From the NCBI RefSeq assembly GCF_014202505.1, contig NZ_JACHGW010000007.1:124001-188000 (forward strand): a DNA stretch of 64,000 nt, read 5' to 3'. This DNA comes from Armatimonas rosea. Its GTDB lineage: Bacteria > Armatimonadota > Armatimonadia > Armatimonadales > Armatimonadaceae. Position numbers and translations under genes: made by a program. Position 1 is the first letter of the stretch. Each line of letters begins with the position of its first letter. Positions 40,861-47,864 of the stretch are shown piece by piece. The notes under the pieces were generated by a model, which did no database searches, was not told where the DNA came from, and worked only from the letters and a program-made list of their open reading frames with translations.

Positions 40861-43131
40861 ATGGCGGAGTTTTTTGTGGCACCGGGTGGCGTCGATAGTA
40901 ATGCAGGGACCAAGGCGCGCCCGTTTGCAACCCTCGCACGGGCGCAGGAGGCGGCGCGCAAGGCGGGCGGCGGGACAGTGACGTTGCGTGCGGGAACGTA
41001 CTACCTGCCCGAGACCCTTGTGCTTACGGAGCGGGACTCGGGGACGACCTGGCGGGCGGCGAGGGGCGAGGAGGCGGTGGTGAGCGGCGGGACGAAGCTA
41101 GACCTCGCCTGGGAGCCGTCTCGGGGAGGGATCTGGAAGGCGGCAACCCCCGCGGGGCTGACGCTCGACCAGCTCTTTGTCAATGGCGAGCGCCAGCACA
41201 TGGCCCGCTACCCGAACTTTGACCCCAGTGTGCGCCACTTCAACGGCTACGCCGCCGATGCCTTCTCCAAAGAGCGCGCCAGCCGCTGGGCCAACCCGAC
41301 CGGCGCATTTCTCCATGCCATGCACCGCCATGAGTGGGGCGATTTTCACTACCGGGTCACGGGGAAGAACGCCGATGGCACCCTAGCCTACGAGGGCGGC
41401 TGGCAGAACAACCGTCGCCTTGGGATGCACGAGACCTTTCGGATGGTGGAGAATGTCTTCGAGGAGCTGGACGCGCCCGGCGAGTGGTTCCACGACGAAA
41501 AAGCAAATCTGCTCTACTTCTACCCGCCTGAGGGGCTGGCGCTGAAAACCGCAGTGGTGGAGGCCGTGCGCCTGCGCCACTTGGTGGAGCTGCGGGGAAC
41601 CTCCCGCGTTGCGCTTCGTGGCCTGACCTTTCGTCATGCGGCGCGGACCTTTATGGACAACAAGGAGCCGCTCCAGCGGAGCGACTGGACCTGCTACCGC
41701 GGCGGCGCGCTCTATCTCACCGGCACCGAGAGCTGCACGATCGAGGACTGCCTGCTCGACCAGCTCGGGGGCAATGCGATCTTTGTCAGTGGGAAGAACC
41801 GCAGGGTCACGGTCCGTGGTTGCCATATTGTCAAGGCAGGTGCCAACGGGGTCGCGTTTATCGGCGAGGCGGCGGCTGTCCGCAGCCCGCTCTTTGAGTA
41901 CGGCGAGCGCCAGACCCTCGCGGCGCTCGACCGCACCCCCGGCCCCAAGACCGACGATTTCCCCACCGACTGCTTGGTGGAGGACTGCCTGATCCACGAG
42001 ACGGGCCGGGTGGAGAAGCAGACCGCGCCTGTACAGATCGAGATCGCCCGCCGGATCACGGTTCGTCACTGCTCCCTCTACGATGTGCCGCGCGCCGGGC
42101 TCAATATCGGCGATGGCTGCTTTGGCGGCCACGTGGTCGAGCACTGCGATATCTTCAACACCGTCCTGGAGACCGGCGACCACGGCTCGTTCAACTCCTG
42201 GGGGCGGGACCGCTACTGGGGCCTCAAGGATGTCGACCTCAATACCGTCACCCTGGGCGAGAACCGAAACCTGCCCCTGCTCGATGTGGTCGAGCCCAAT
42301 ATCCTGCGCAACAACCGCTGGCGCTGCGACCACGGCTGGGACATCGACCTCGATGATGGCTCGTCCCACTACGAGCTCCGCAACAACCTCTGTCTCCACG
42401 GGGGAATCAAGCTGCGCGAGGGCTTCTACCGGGTCTGCGAGAACAATGTGATGGTGAACAACTCGTTCCATCCGCATGTGTGGTACGGCAACAGCCAGGA
42501 TGTCTTTCGGCGCAATATTGTCTTTTCCAGCTACAAGCCCATTGGGATGAAGGCGCCCTGGGGCAAGGAGTGCGACACCAACCTCTGGCACGTGCCGGGG
42601 CAAAAGACGCCGCTCCCCGCCACCGAGCTCCAGAAACAAAATGGCGCGGAGGCGCACTCTATCCAAGCGGATGCCCAGTTCGTCAACCCCACCCGCGGCG
42701 ACTACCGGGTCAAGCCTGGCTCGCCGGCCTTGGCGCTAGGGTTTGTCAACTTCCCAATGGACGCGTTTGGTGTCCGCAAGCCCGCCCTCAAGGCGCTTGC
42801 CAAGACCCCTGAGCTTCCCGTCAATGGTGCGACGGAGGCGAACACGCTCCGCACCGCCGCACCGCGGACCTGGCTCGGGGCGCGGGTGAAGAACATTGTC
42901 GGCTTGGGAGAGGTCTCTGCCTATGGCCTGCCTGGTGAGTCGGGCGTGCTCGTGCTCGCCGTGCCCGTGACGAGCCCCTTGGCACGGGCGGGGGTGAAAA
43001 ACAACGACGTGATTGTTGCGCTTGGAGACAAGCGCATCGCGACCACGGCGGACCTCCCTACAACTCTAAGTGCCACAAAGGTGACTTTCTACCGAGATCA
43101 GCAGCGGCTTGTCCGTGAGCTGGTGCTGTGA
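40861..43131 (+). CDS. Right-handed beta-helix protein with a C-terminal PDZ domain
   Basis: 756 residues, 2 bp after the macro gene, with AAGGAGAG upstream of the ATG. The N-terminus FFVAPGGVDSNAGTKARPFA is typical of pectate-lyase-like beta-helix proteins acting on polysaccharides. Helical coils run through about 230-600 (IEDCLLDQLGGNAIFVSG, VRGCHIVKAGANGVAFIG, VEDCLIHETGRVE). A PDZ-like module occupies about 670-756 (GLPGESGVLVLAVPVTSPLA, AGVKNNDVIVALGDKRI). No signal peptide is visible despite the extracellular look of the fold. The substrate is unknown. Confidence 0.8.
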   Translation: MAEFFVAPGGVDSNAGTKARPFATLARAQEAARKAGGGTVTLRAGTYYLPETLVLTERDSGTTWRAARGEEAVVSGGTKLDLAWEPSRGGIWKAATPAGLTLDQLFVNGERQHMARYPNFDPSVRHFNGYAADAFSKERASRWANPTGAFLHAMHRHEWGDFHYRVTGKNADGTLAYEGGWQNNRRLGMHETFRMVENVFEELDAPGEWFHDEKANLLYFYPPEGLALKTAVVEAVRLRHLVELRGTSRVALRGLTFRHAARTFMDNKEPLQRSDWTCYRGGALYLTGTESCTIEDCLLDQLGGNAIFVSGKNRRVTVRGCHIVKAGANGVAFIGEAAAVRSPLFEYGERQTLAALDRTPGPKTDDFPTDCLVEDCLIHETGRVEKQTAPVQIEIARRITVRHCSLYDVPRAGLNIGDGCFGGHVVEHCDIFNTVLETGDHGSFNSWGRDRYWGLKDVDLNTVTLGENRNLPLLDVVEPNILRNNRWRCDHGWDIDLDDGSSHYELRNNLCLHGGIKLREGFYRVCENNVMVNNSFHPHVWYGNSQDVFRRNIVFSSYKPIGMKAPWGKECDTNLWHVPGQKTPLPATELQKQNGAEAHSIQADAQFVNPTRGDYRVKPGSPALALGFVNFPMDAFGVRKPALKALAKTPELPVNGATEANTLRTAAPRTWLGARVKNIVGLGEVSAYGLPGESGVLVLAVPVTSPLARAGVKNNDVIVALGDKRIATTADLPTTLSATKVTFYRDQQRLVRELVL

Positions 43132-43144
43132 CGAGGAAACAAGC

Positions 43145-44182
43145 ATGATCAAGACCGTTTCTCTGGGGCGCTCCGGGCTGAAGGTGAGCAACCTCTGCTT
43201 GGGCTGTATGAACTTTGGCGAGTCCACGAGCGAGGAGGACTCACTGACGATCCTACGCACGGCGGTCGAGGCGGGCGTGACTTTCTGGGATACTGCCGAT
43301 GTCTACGGCGCGGGCCGGAGCGAGGAGATCCTGGGAAAAGCCTTCCAAGCCTACGGGGTTCGGGAGCAGGTGGTCTTGGCGACCAAGGTGAATGGGGCGA
43401 TGGGACCCGGTGCCAACGACAAGGGGCTCTCCCGGTGCCACCTGCGCCTTGGGGTCGAGGCGAGCCTGCGCCGCCTCCAGACCGACTGGATCGATCTCTA
43501 CCAGCTCCACCGCTACGACCCCACCGTCCCCCTCGATGAGACAATCGAGACGCTGGACACGCTGGTCAAAGAGGGAAAGATTCGCTACTGGGGCACGAGC
43601 ACGTTTGCAAGCTGGCAGCTGGCCGAGGCCCAGTGGCGCGCCGACTTCCATCACCGGATCGCCCCGGTCTGTGAGCAGGCCCCCTACAATATCCTGGACC
43701 GTCGCCTGGAGAACGACCGGGCGGGCTATCTCCAGCACGCCGGCTGGGGGCTGATTGTCTGGTCGCCGCTGGCGGGCGGACAGCTCACGGGGAAGTACGG
43801 AGCGATCTCTCCAACCACGCTTCCCACAGGCTCGCGCATCGCCCGCAATGCCATGTGGCGCCAGCGCACGAATCGCAGTGCGTCCGAGGTCGCTATGGCC
43901 TTTGTCGAACTGGCCCGTGAGCACGGCCACGATCCGGCGGTCGCCGCGGTCGCTTGGACCCTGGTAAACCCGCTGGTCACCGCCCCGATTGTCGGGCCAC
44001 GTACCCTGGAGCAGCTCACGAGTCTCCTGCCCGCCGCGTCTCTGGCTCTCGACGAGACCTTTCTCTCTGCTGTTGATGCACTCGTCCCACCAGGAACCGC
44101 GGTCGCCGACTTCCTCAACAACGCGGGCTGGCAGGTGGGGCGTCTGCCAGGCCTCGACAACGACCGCACTGGGACCGCGTAA
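43145..44182 (+). CDS. Aldo/keto reductase
   Basis: 345 residues from the ATG at 43145. It is a NADPH-dependent oxidoreductase with a TIM barrel. The catalytic tetrad is visible: Asp in FWDTADVYG with its Tyr, Lys in VLATKVNGA, and His in LYQLHRYD. The cofactor site EQAPYNILDRR and IVGPRTLEQL are present. MNFGESTSEEDS puts it in the YajO/Gpr-like group. The substrate cannot be predicted. Upstream codons of the longer frame overlap the beta-helix gene. Confidence 0.9.
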   Translation: MIKTVSLGRSGLKVSNLCLGCMNFGESTSEEDSLTILRTAVEAGVTFWDTADVYGAGRSEEILGKAFQAYGVREQVVLATKVNGAMGPGANDKGLSRCHLRLGVEASLRRLQTDWIDLYQLHRYDPTVPLDETIETLDTLVKEGKIRYWGTSTFASWQLAEAQWRADFHHRIAPVCEQAPYNILDRRLENDRAGYLQHAGWGLIVWSPLAGGQLTGKYGAISPTTLPTGSRIARNAMWRQRTNRSASEVAMAFVELAREHGHDPAVAAVAWTLVNPLVTAPIVGPRTLEQLTSLLPAASLALDETFLSAVDALVPPGTAVADFLNNAGWQVGRLPGLDNDRTGTA

Positions 44183-44202
44183 CAAACGGAAACGAGAAAC
44201 AG

Positions 44203-44275
44203 TGGGCGCGGCGGGATTCGAACCCGCTGCCTGACGCTTAAAAGGCGCCTGCTCATCCGCTTAAGCTTCACACCC
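44203..44275 (-). tRNA. tRNA-Lys (anticodon TTT)
   Basis: The cloverleaf folds with acceptor GGGTGTG/CGCGCCC (two G-U pairs), D stem GCTT/GAGC, anticodon stem GGCGC/GCGTC with loop CTTTTAA, and T arm GCGGG TTCGAAT CCCGC. The discriminator is A and the CCA end is not encoded. It lies 16 bp after tRNA-Thr on the same strand, probably in one transcript. Confidence 0.9.
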
Positions 44276-44291
44276 AAACTCTAAAAACACA

Positions 44292-44366
44292 AGCCCTGGG
44301 TCGGATTCGAACCGACGAACCTTTCGCTTACAAGGCGACCGCTCTGACCAGCTGAGCTACCAGGGC
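44292..44366 (-). tRNA. tRNA-Thr (anticodon TGT)
   Basis: Acceptor GCCCTGG/CCAGGGC is perfect. D stem GCTC/GAGC, anticodon loop CTTGTAA in a stem with one G-A mismatch at its top, and T arm GTCGG TTCGAAT CCGAC complete the fold. CCA is not encoded. Confidence 0.88.
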
Positions 44367-44406
44367 AAAAAAACAGCGGCTCTCCCGAACCTGTCGAGAG
44401 AGCCGC
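44367..44406 (-). terminator. Intrinsic terminator downstream of the 24-residue ORF
   Basis: On the minus strand a 9 bp stem GCGGCTCTC/GAGAGCCGC (44376-44384 and 44398-44406) is followed, two bases later, by seven T (complement of 44367-44373). It ends the transcript of the small ORF at 44433-44507 just before the 5' end of tRNA-Thr. Confidence 0.75.
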
Positions 44407-44432
44407 CGCGAGCAGCGAAACAGACAAAGCTG

Positions 44433-44507
44433 TTAGACGCGAAGCGGAGCCTTCCCTCGGCGCGTGGTGCGCCGGGTTTTTCGGGTGGTTGTCCGTTTCA
44501 CGATCAT
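44433..44507 (-). CDS. 24-residue very basic peptide
   Basis: ATG at 44507, TAA at 44433. The peptide starts MIVKRTTTRKTRRTTRRGKA and ends PLRV: 11 of 24 residues are Lys or Arg and 7 Thr. AGAAGG directly precedes the ATG. It has its own strong terminator 27 bp beyond the stop, which supports transcription. It resembles tiny basic ribosome- or RNA-associated proteins in composition only. It is divergent from tsaE, 54 bp away. Confidence 0.5.
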   Translation of the reverse strand: MIVKRTTTRKTRRTTRRGKAPLRV

Positions 44508-44561
44508 GCCTTCTCTATCGCAGGGCGGCGATTCTTTGCTAAAGAGGCTACAATAGCCCCC

Positions 44562-45014
44562 GTGGAACGTGCGGAATTTTTGGTGGACTCCCTGGAGGGC
44601 ACCGACACGGCGGCGCGCTGGTTGGCGGCGCGCCTGGAGGCCGGTGCGCTGGTCTGCCTCTCGGGCGACTTGGGCGCGGGTAAGACCACCTTTACGCGCG
44701 CGCTCGTGGCGGCCCTGGGCTCCCCGGCGCGGGTGTCGTCGCCGACCTTTACGCTGGTGCATGAGTACGATGGGGGGCGCTACCCCGTGGTCCACATGGA
44801 TGCCTACCGGCTGAGTAGTGGTGCCGAGTGGGAGGCAGCGGGGCTGGCGGAGTACCTGGAGGGCAAGAATGTCGTCCTGGTGGAGTGGCCGGAGCAGATC
44901 GCCGATGCCCTCCCGGAGCCCGCCTGGCGCGTAACGCTCACAGAGACGGGACCAGAGTCTCGCACCATCCTAATTTCTCCCCCAAACATGGGGGCTGGGG
45001 GGCTTAATTCGTGA
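44562..45014 (+). CDS. tsaE: tRNA threonylcarbamoyladenosine biosynthesis ATPase TsaE
   Basis: 150 residues from a GTG at 44562, seven bases after TACAAT (44549-44554). TsaE supports the TsaBD complex in making t6A37 of ANN-decoding tRNAs. The Walker A loop is GDLGAGKTTFTRAL, then SSPTFTLVHEYDGG and VHMDAYRL. The last dozen residues (ISPPNMGAGGLNS) are encoded by a half repeat of family C. The stop overlaps the tsaB GTG. Confidence 0.92.
   Translation: MERAEFLVDSLEGTDTAARWLAARLEAGALVCLSGDLGAGKTTFTRALVAALGSPARVSSPTFTLVHEYDGGRYPVVHMDAYRLSSGAEWEAAGLAEYLEGKNVVLVEWPEQIADALPEPAWRVTLTETGPESRTILISPPNMGAGGLNS
44977..45002. repeat. Family C half repeat at the 3' end of tsaE
   Basis: CTCCCCC, loop AAACAT, GGGGG, then CTGGGGGG. 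It matches the right half of the fuller copies and codes for the C-terminus of TsaE. Confidence 0.65.
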
Positions 45015-45688
45015 AGATGCTTGCGCTGGACACGTCCGGCGATACCTGCTCGGTGGCGGTGGTGGAGGGGCAAGAGCTCCTCGTGGAGATCAACTTTCGG
45101 CACAATCGTCAGCTCACCGAGCGCCTGCCGGGGATTGTCACATTCGCACTGGAGCAGGCGGGGACGACCCTGGAGGAGCTGGATGCTTTTGCGGTCGGGC
45201 TGGGGCCGGGGAGCTTCACGGGTGTTCGGGTCGGGGTGACCATGGCCAAGACCTGGGCCGAGGTGCTCGGCAAGCGCGTCATTGGGGTCAGTAGCCTCGA
45301 TGCCCTGGCCCGCACGGTCTCGGGGGCGGGGATAGCGGTTGTTGCTGTGGTGCCGTCGCGCAAGGACGAAGTGATCGCGGCGTTCTACAAGCCCGACCGG
45401 CCCAATCCCATCGCCGAGCCGGATGTGATGCCGACAAGCGAGGTTATCGCCAAGGCGGTCGAGGCTCTGGGCGAGCCGCGCTTGCTGGTCTTGGGCGAGT
45501 GCGCCCACTGGATCAGCCCCAGCCCGCTGGCCGTGATCCGCGCCGCCTCGCCGCGTGCCTTTCAGGTCGCACGCCTGGGGCAGGCACGCCTGCGTGTCCA
45601 CGGCCCCGACGATCCCGCGACCCTGGCACCGCTCTATATCGCGCCCCCGCCGATTCGCACTAAGCCCGGCGCGGAGGCCCCTGCGTGA
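45011..45688 (+). CDS. tsaB: tRNA threonylcarbamoyladenosine biosynthesis protein TsaB
   Basis: 225 residues from a GTG at 45011 that overlaps the tsaE stop as GTGA. TsaB is the inactive partner that scaffolds TsaD. MLALDTSGDTCSVAVV, FGVGLGPGSF-like AVGLGPGSFTGVRVGVTMAK and VIGVSSLDALA are typical. The C-terminal third is diverged, as is common. tsaD is not in this window. Confidence 0.92.
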   Translation: MKMLALDTSGDTCSVAVVEGQELLVEINFRHNRQLTERLPGIVTFALEQAGTTLEELDAFAVGLGPGSFTGVRVGVTMAKTWAEVLGKRVIGVSSLDALARTVSGAGIAVVAVVPSRKDEVIAAFYKPDRPNPIAEPDVMPTSEVIAKAVEALGEPRLLVLGECAHWISPSPLAVIRAASPRAFQVARLGQARLRVHGPDDPATLAPLYIAPPPIRTKPGAEAPA

Positions 45689-47034
45689 CCGACGAGCAGC
45701 GCCAGCAGCTCCGTGCTCTGCCCCAAGTGGAGCGTGTGAGCGCCGAACCCGAGCTCGCGCAGGTGCCGGTCGCGCTACGGCTGGCCTGCATCCGCCAAGC
45801 CCTCCACGAGATTCGGGAGGAGATCTTGCTGGGGAGGCCCGCCACGAGCGTGATGGAGCGAACGCTGGCGCTGGCCTCTCGCGCTCCCAAGGTGCGTGGC
45901 GCGGTGAATGCCACCGGAATTCTCCTGCACACCAACCTGGGCCGTGCGACCCTGGCACCTGCCGCAGTCGCGGCGGTCGCGGCGGTTGCTCAGCAACACG
46001 CAACTCTGGAAGTGGACGACGAGAGCGGGGGGCGGGGAGACCGACAGGCGGGCTGTGCGGCGCTCTTGCGGGAGCTGACCGGCGCGGACGATGCCATCGT
46101 GGTCAATAACAACGCCGCCGCGACCGTGCTCGCCCTCACCGCGCTGGCATCCGGAAAGGACGTGATCCTCTCCCGCAGCGAGCTGGTGGAGATTGGGGGG
46201 CACTTTCGCCTTCCCGACGTCATTGTCCAGTCCGGGGCGCGGCTGGTCGAGGTCGGGACCACTAACCGTACCCGAGTCGGCGACTACACCCGCGCCCTCA
46301 CCGAGAACACGGGGATGCTCCTACGCTGCCACCCCAGCAACTTTCGTGTCGTCGGCTTCACGGAGTCGGCGAGCCTGGAGGAGCTGGTCGCTCTGAGCCG
46401 CCAGGCCGCCGTCCCCTTCGGCGACGATATCGGCTCCGGTGCGCTCGTGGACTTCGCCCCGTTTGGCCTCACCGACGAGCCCCAGGTGCAGAAGAGTATC
46501 GCGGCGGGGGCGGATCTGGTCTGGTTCTCGGGCGATAAGCTCCTGGGCGGGCCGCAAGCGGGGATTCTGGTAGGGCGCGCGGACCTGATCGCGGTCTGCA
46601 AGAAACACCCACTCATGCGTGCCCTGCGCCCCGATAAATTAACGCTCGCCGCGCTGGAGGCTACCCTGCGGATCTACCGCGACGGTACGCATTGGGAGGA
46701 GATTCCCATCCTGCGCCGCATCCAGCGCGATCCCGGCGAGATCTCCCGCCGCTGCCGTACTGTCGCCCGCAAGCTCAAGCGGCTCGGCTACGATACCACG
46801 ACCGAGGCGACTTTCTCGCAAGTCGGTGGGGGCTCGCTCCCGGACCGCCAGCTTCCCTCGCACGCGGTCGCGGTTCGTGCCGCCAACCTGCCCGCCCTCG
46901 CCCGCCAGCTCCGCCACGCTGCCACTCCCGTCTATGGCCGCATCGAGCGCGACCGGCTCCTGCTCGACCTACGCGCCGTGGACCCCGACGAAGAAGCCGC
47001 GCTGGTACGGGCCTTTGAGGGACAGAGTACATGA
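45685..47034 (+). CDS. selA: L-seryl-tRNA(Sec) selenium transferase
   Basis: 449 residues from a GTG at 45685, overlapping the tsaB stop as GTGA. SelA converts Ser-tRNA(Sec) to Sec-tRNA(Sec) with selenophosphate. It is a PLP enzyme: VNATGILLHTNLGRA, VVNNNAAATVLALTALA, GTTNRTRVGDY, FGDDIGSGAL, and the PLP lysine K285 in WFSGDKLLGGPQAG. It is full length. selB, selC, selD and selenoprotein genes are not seen nearby. It overlaps the next gene by 4 bp. Confidence 0.93.
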   Translation: MTDEQRQQLRALPQVERVSAEPELAQVPVALRLACIRQALHEIREEILLGRPATSVMERTLALASRAPKVRGAVNATGILLHTNLGRATLAPAAVAAVAAVAQQHATLEVDDESGGRGDRQAGCAALLRELTGADDAIVVNNNAAATVLALTALASGKDVILSRSELVEIGGHFRLPDVIVQSGARLVEVGTTNRTRVGDYTRALTENTGMLLRCHPSNFRVVGFTESASLEELVALSRQAAVPFGDDIGSGALVDFAPFGLTDEPQVQKSIAAGADLVWFSGDKLLGGPQAGILVGRADLIAVCKKHPLMRALRPDKLTLAALEATLRIYRDGTHWEEIPILRRIQRDPGEISRRCRTVARKLKRLGYDTTTEATFSQVGGGSLPDRQLPSHAVAVRAANLPALARQLRHAATPVYGRIERDRLLLDLRAVDPDEEAALVRAFEGQST

Positions 47035-47819
47035 GGCCGGGGGAGATGGTCGTCACTTTTTTGGGCACGGGGACGTCCACAGGCGTTCCCTTGCTTGCCT
47101 GCGACTGCCCGGTCTGCCTCTCCACCGACCCGCGCGACAAGCGCACGCGCCCCGCGCTCACCGTGCAGGGGCCGGAGGGGACGATCCTGGTCGATGCGGG
47201 GCCGGACCTGCGTACCCAGTGCCTCGCCCAGCGCGTCCGGCGGGTCGATGCCTGCCTCCTCACGCACCCCCACGCCGACCATCTCTTCGGCCTCGATGAC
47301 CTGCGGCAGTTCAACTTCCAGTACGGCATTCGCATCCCGATCTACAGCACCCCCGAGACCCTTGCCCATGTCCGCCGGGTCTACGACTACTGCTTCACTA
47401 CGACCCAAGAGGGCGGCGGCAAGCCACAGCTGGATTTAGTGGAGTGGGAGCCGTTCACCCCCGTGACGATCTGTGGGGTCGAGGTGCTCCCGCTCTGGCA
47501 CTGGCACGGAAACCTGCGGGTCACGAGCCTGGTCTTCAATGGGGTCTTCGCCTATGTCACCGATGTCTCGGCCATCCCCGACGAGACCCGGCCGTACTTG
47601 CAGGACCGAGAGACGCTGGTGCTGGGAACGGTCCGCTACGAGCCGCACCCGACCCACTTTCACTTCGCGCAAGCCCTCGACGAAGCCAAGGCGCTGGGGG
47701 CGCGGCAGACCTACCTGACGCACCTGTCGCACTACTTCGGCCACGAGAGCGTGTCCCAAGAGCTCCCCGAGAATATCGCACTTGCCTACGATGGGCTCCG
47801 CTTGACGTTTTCCCCGTGA
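47031..47819 (+). CDS. PhnP-like metallo-beta-lactamase phosphodiesterase
   Basis: 262 residues. VTFLGTGTSTGVPLLACDCP VC has the PhnP-type extra zinc-binding cysteines (C24, C26, C29), followed by the metal motif THPHADHLFG (H79, H81, D83, H84). LPLWHWHG, FAYVTDVS and YLTHLSHYFGH supply later ligands. PhnP hydrolyses cyclic phosphoribose in phosphonate breakdown, but related proteins act on other cyclic nucleotides, and no phn genes are near. It overlaps selA by ATGA and is the last of the operon. Confidence 0.85.
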   Translation: MRPGEMVVTFLGTGTSTGVPLLACDCPVCLSTDPRDKRTRPALTVQGPEGTILVDAGPDLRTQCLAQRVRRVDACLLTHPHADHLFGLDDLRQFNFQYGIRIPIYSTPETLAHVRRVYDYCFTTTQEGGGKPQLDLVEWEPFTPVTICGVEVLPLWHWHGNLRVTSLVFNGVFAYVTDVSAIPDETRPYLQDRETLVLGTVRYEPHPTHFHFAQALDEAKALGARQTYLTHLSHYFGHESVSQELPENIALAYDGLRLTFSP

Positions 47820-47851
47820 CGTAACGGGCACGGTACCTTTAGTGATTAAGG

Positions 47852-47857
47852 TACAAT
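47852..47857 (+). promoter_or_regulatory. -10 hexamer TACAAT deciding the start of the tricorn-like gene
   Basis: TACAAT ends 7 nt before the ATG at 47865. The earlier in-frame ATG at 47856 overlaps this hexamer and would not be transcribed as part of the mRNA. Confidence 0.6.
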
Positions 47858-47864
47858 GCCTCTC

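Noticed and set aside
41383-42666. 427-codon minus-strand frame
   Set aside because: It is antisense to the beta-helix gene. Its composition (Val/Asp/His alternation) mirrors the sense codons.
45685-47034. Search for selenocysteine (in-frame TGA) genes around selA
   Set aside because: All neighbouring frames end at TGA or TAG followed by unrelated frames. No conserved redox motif continues beyond a TGA.
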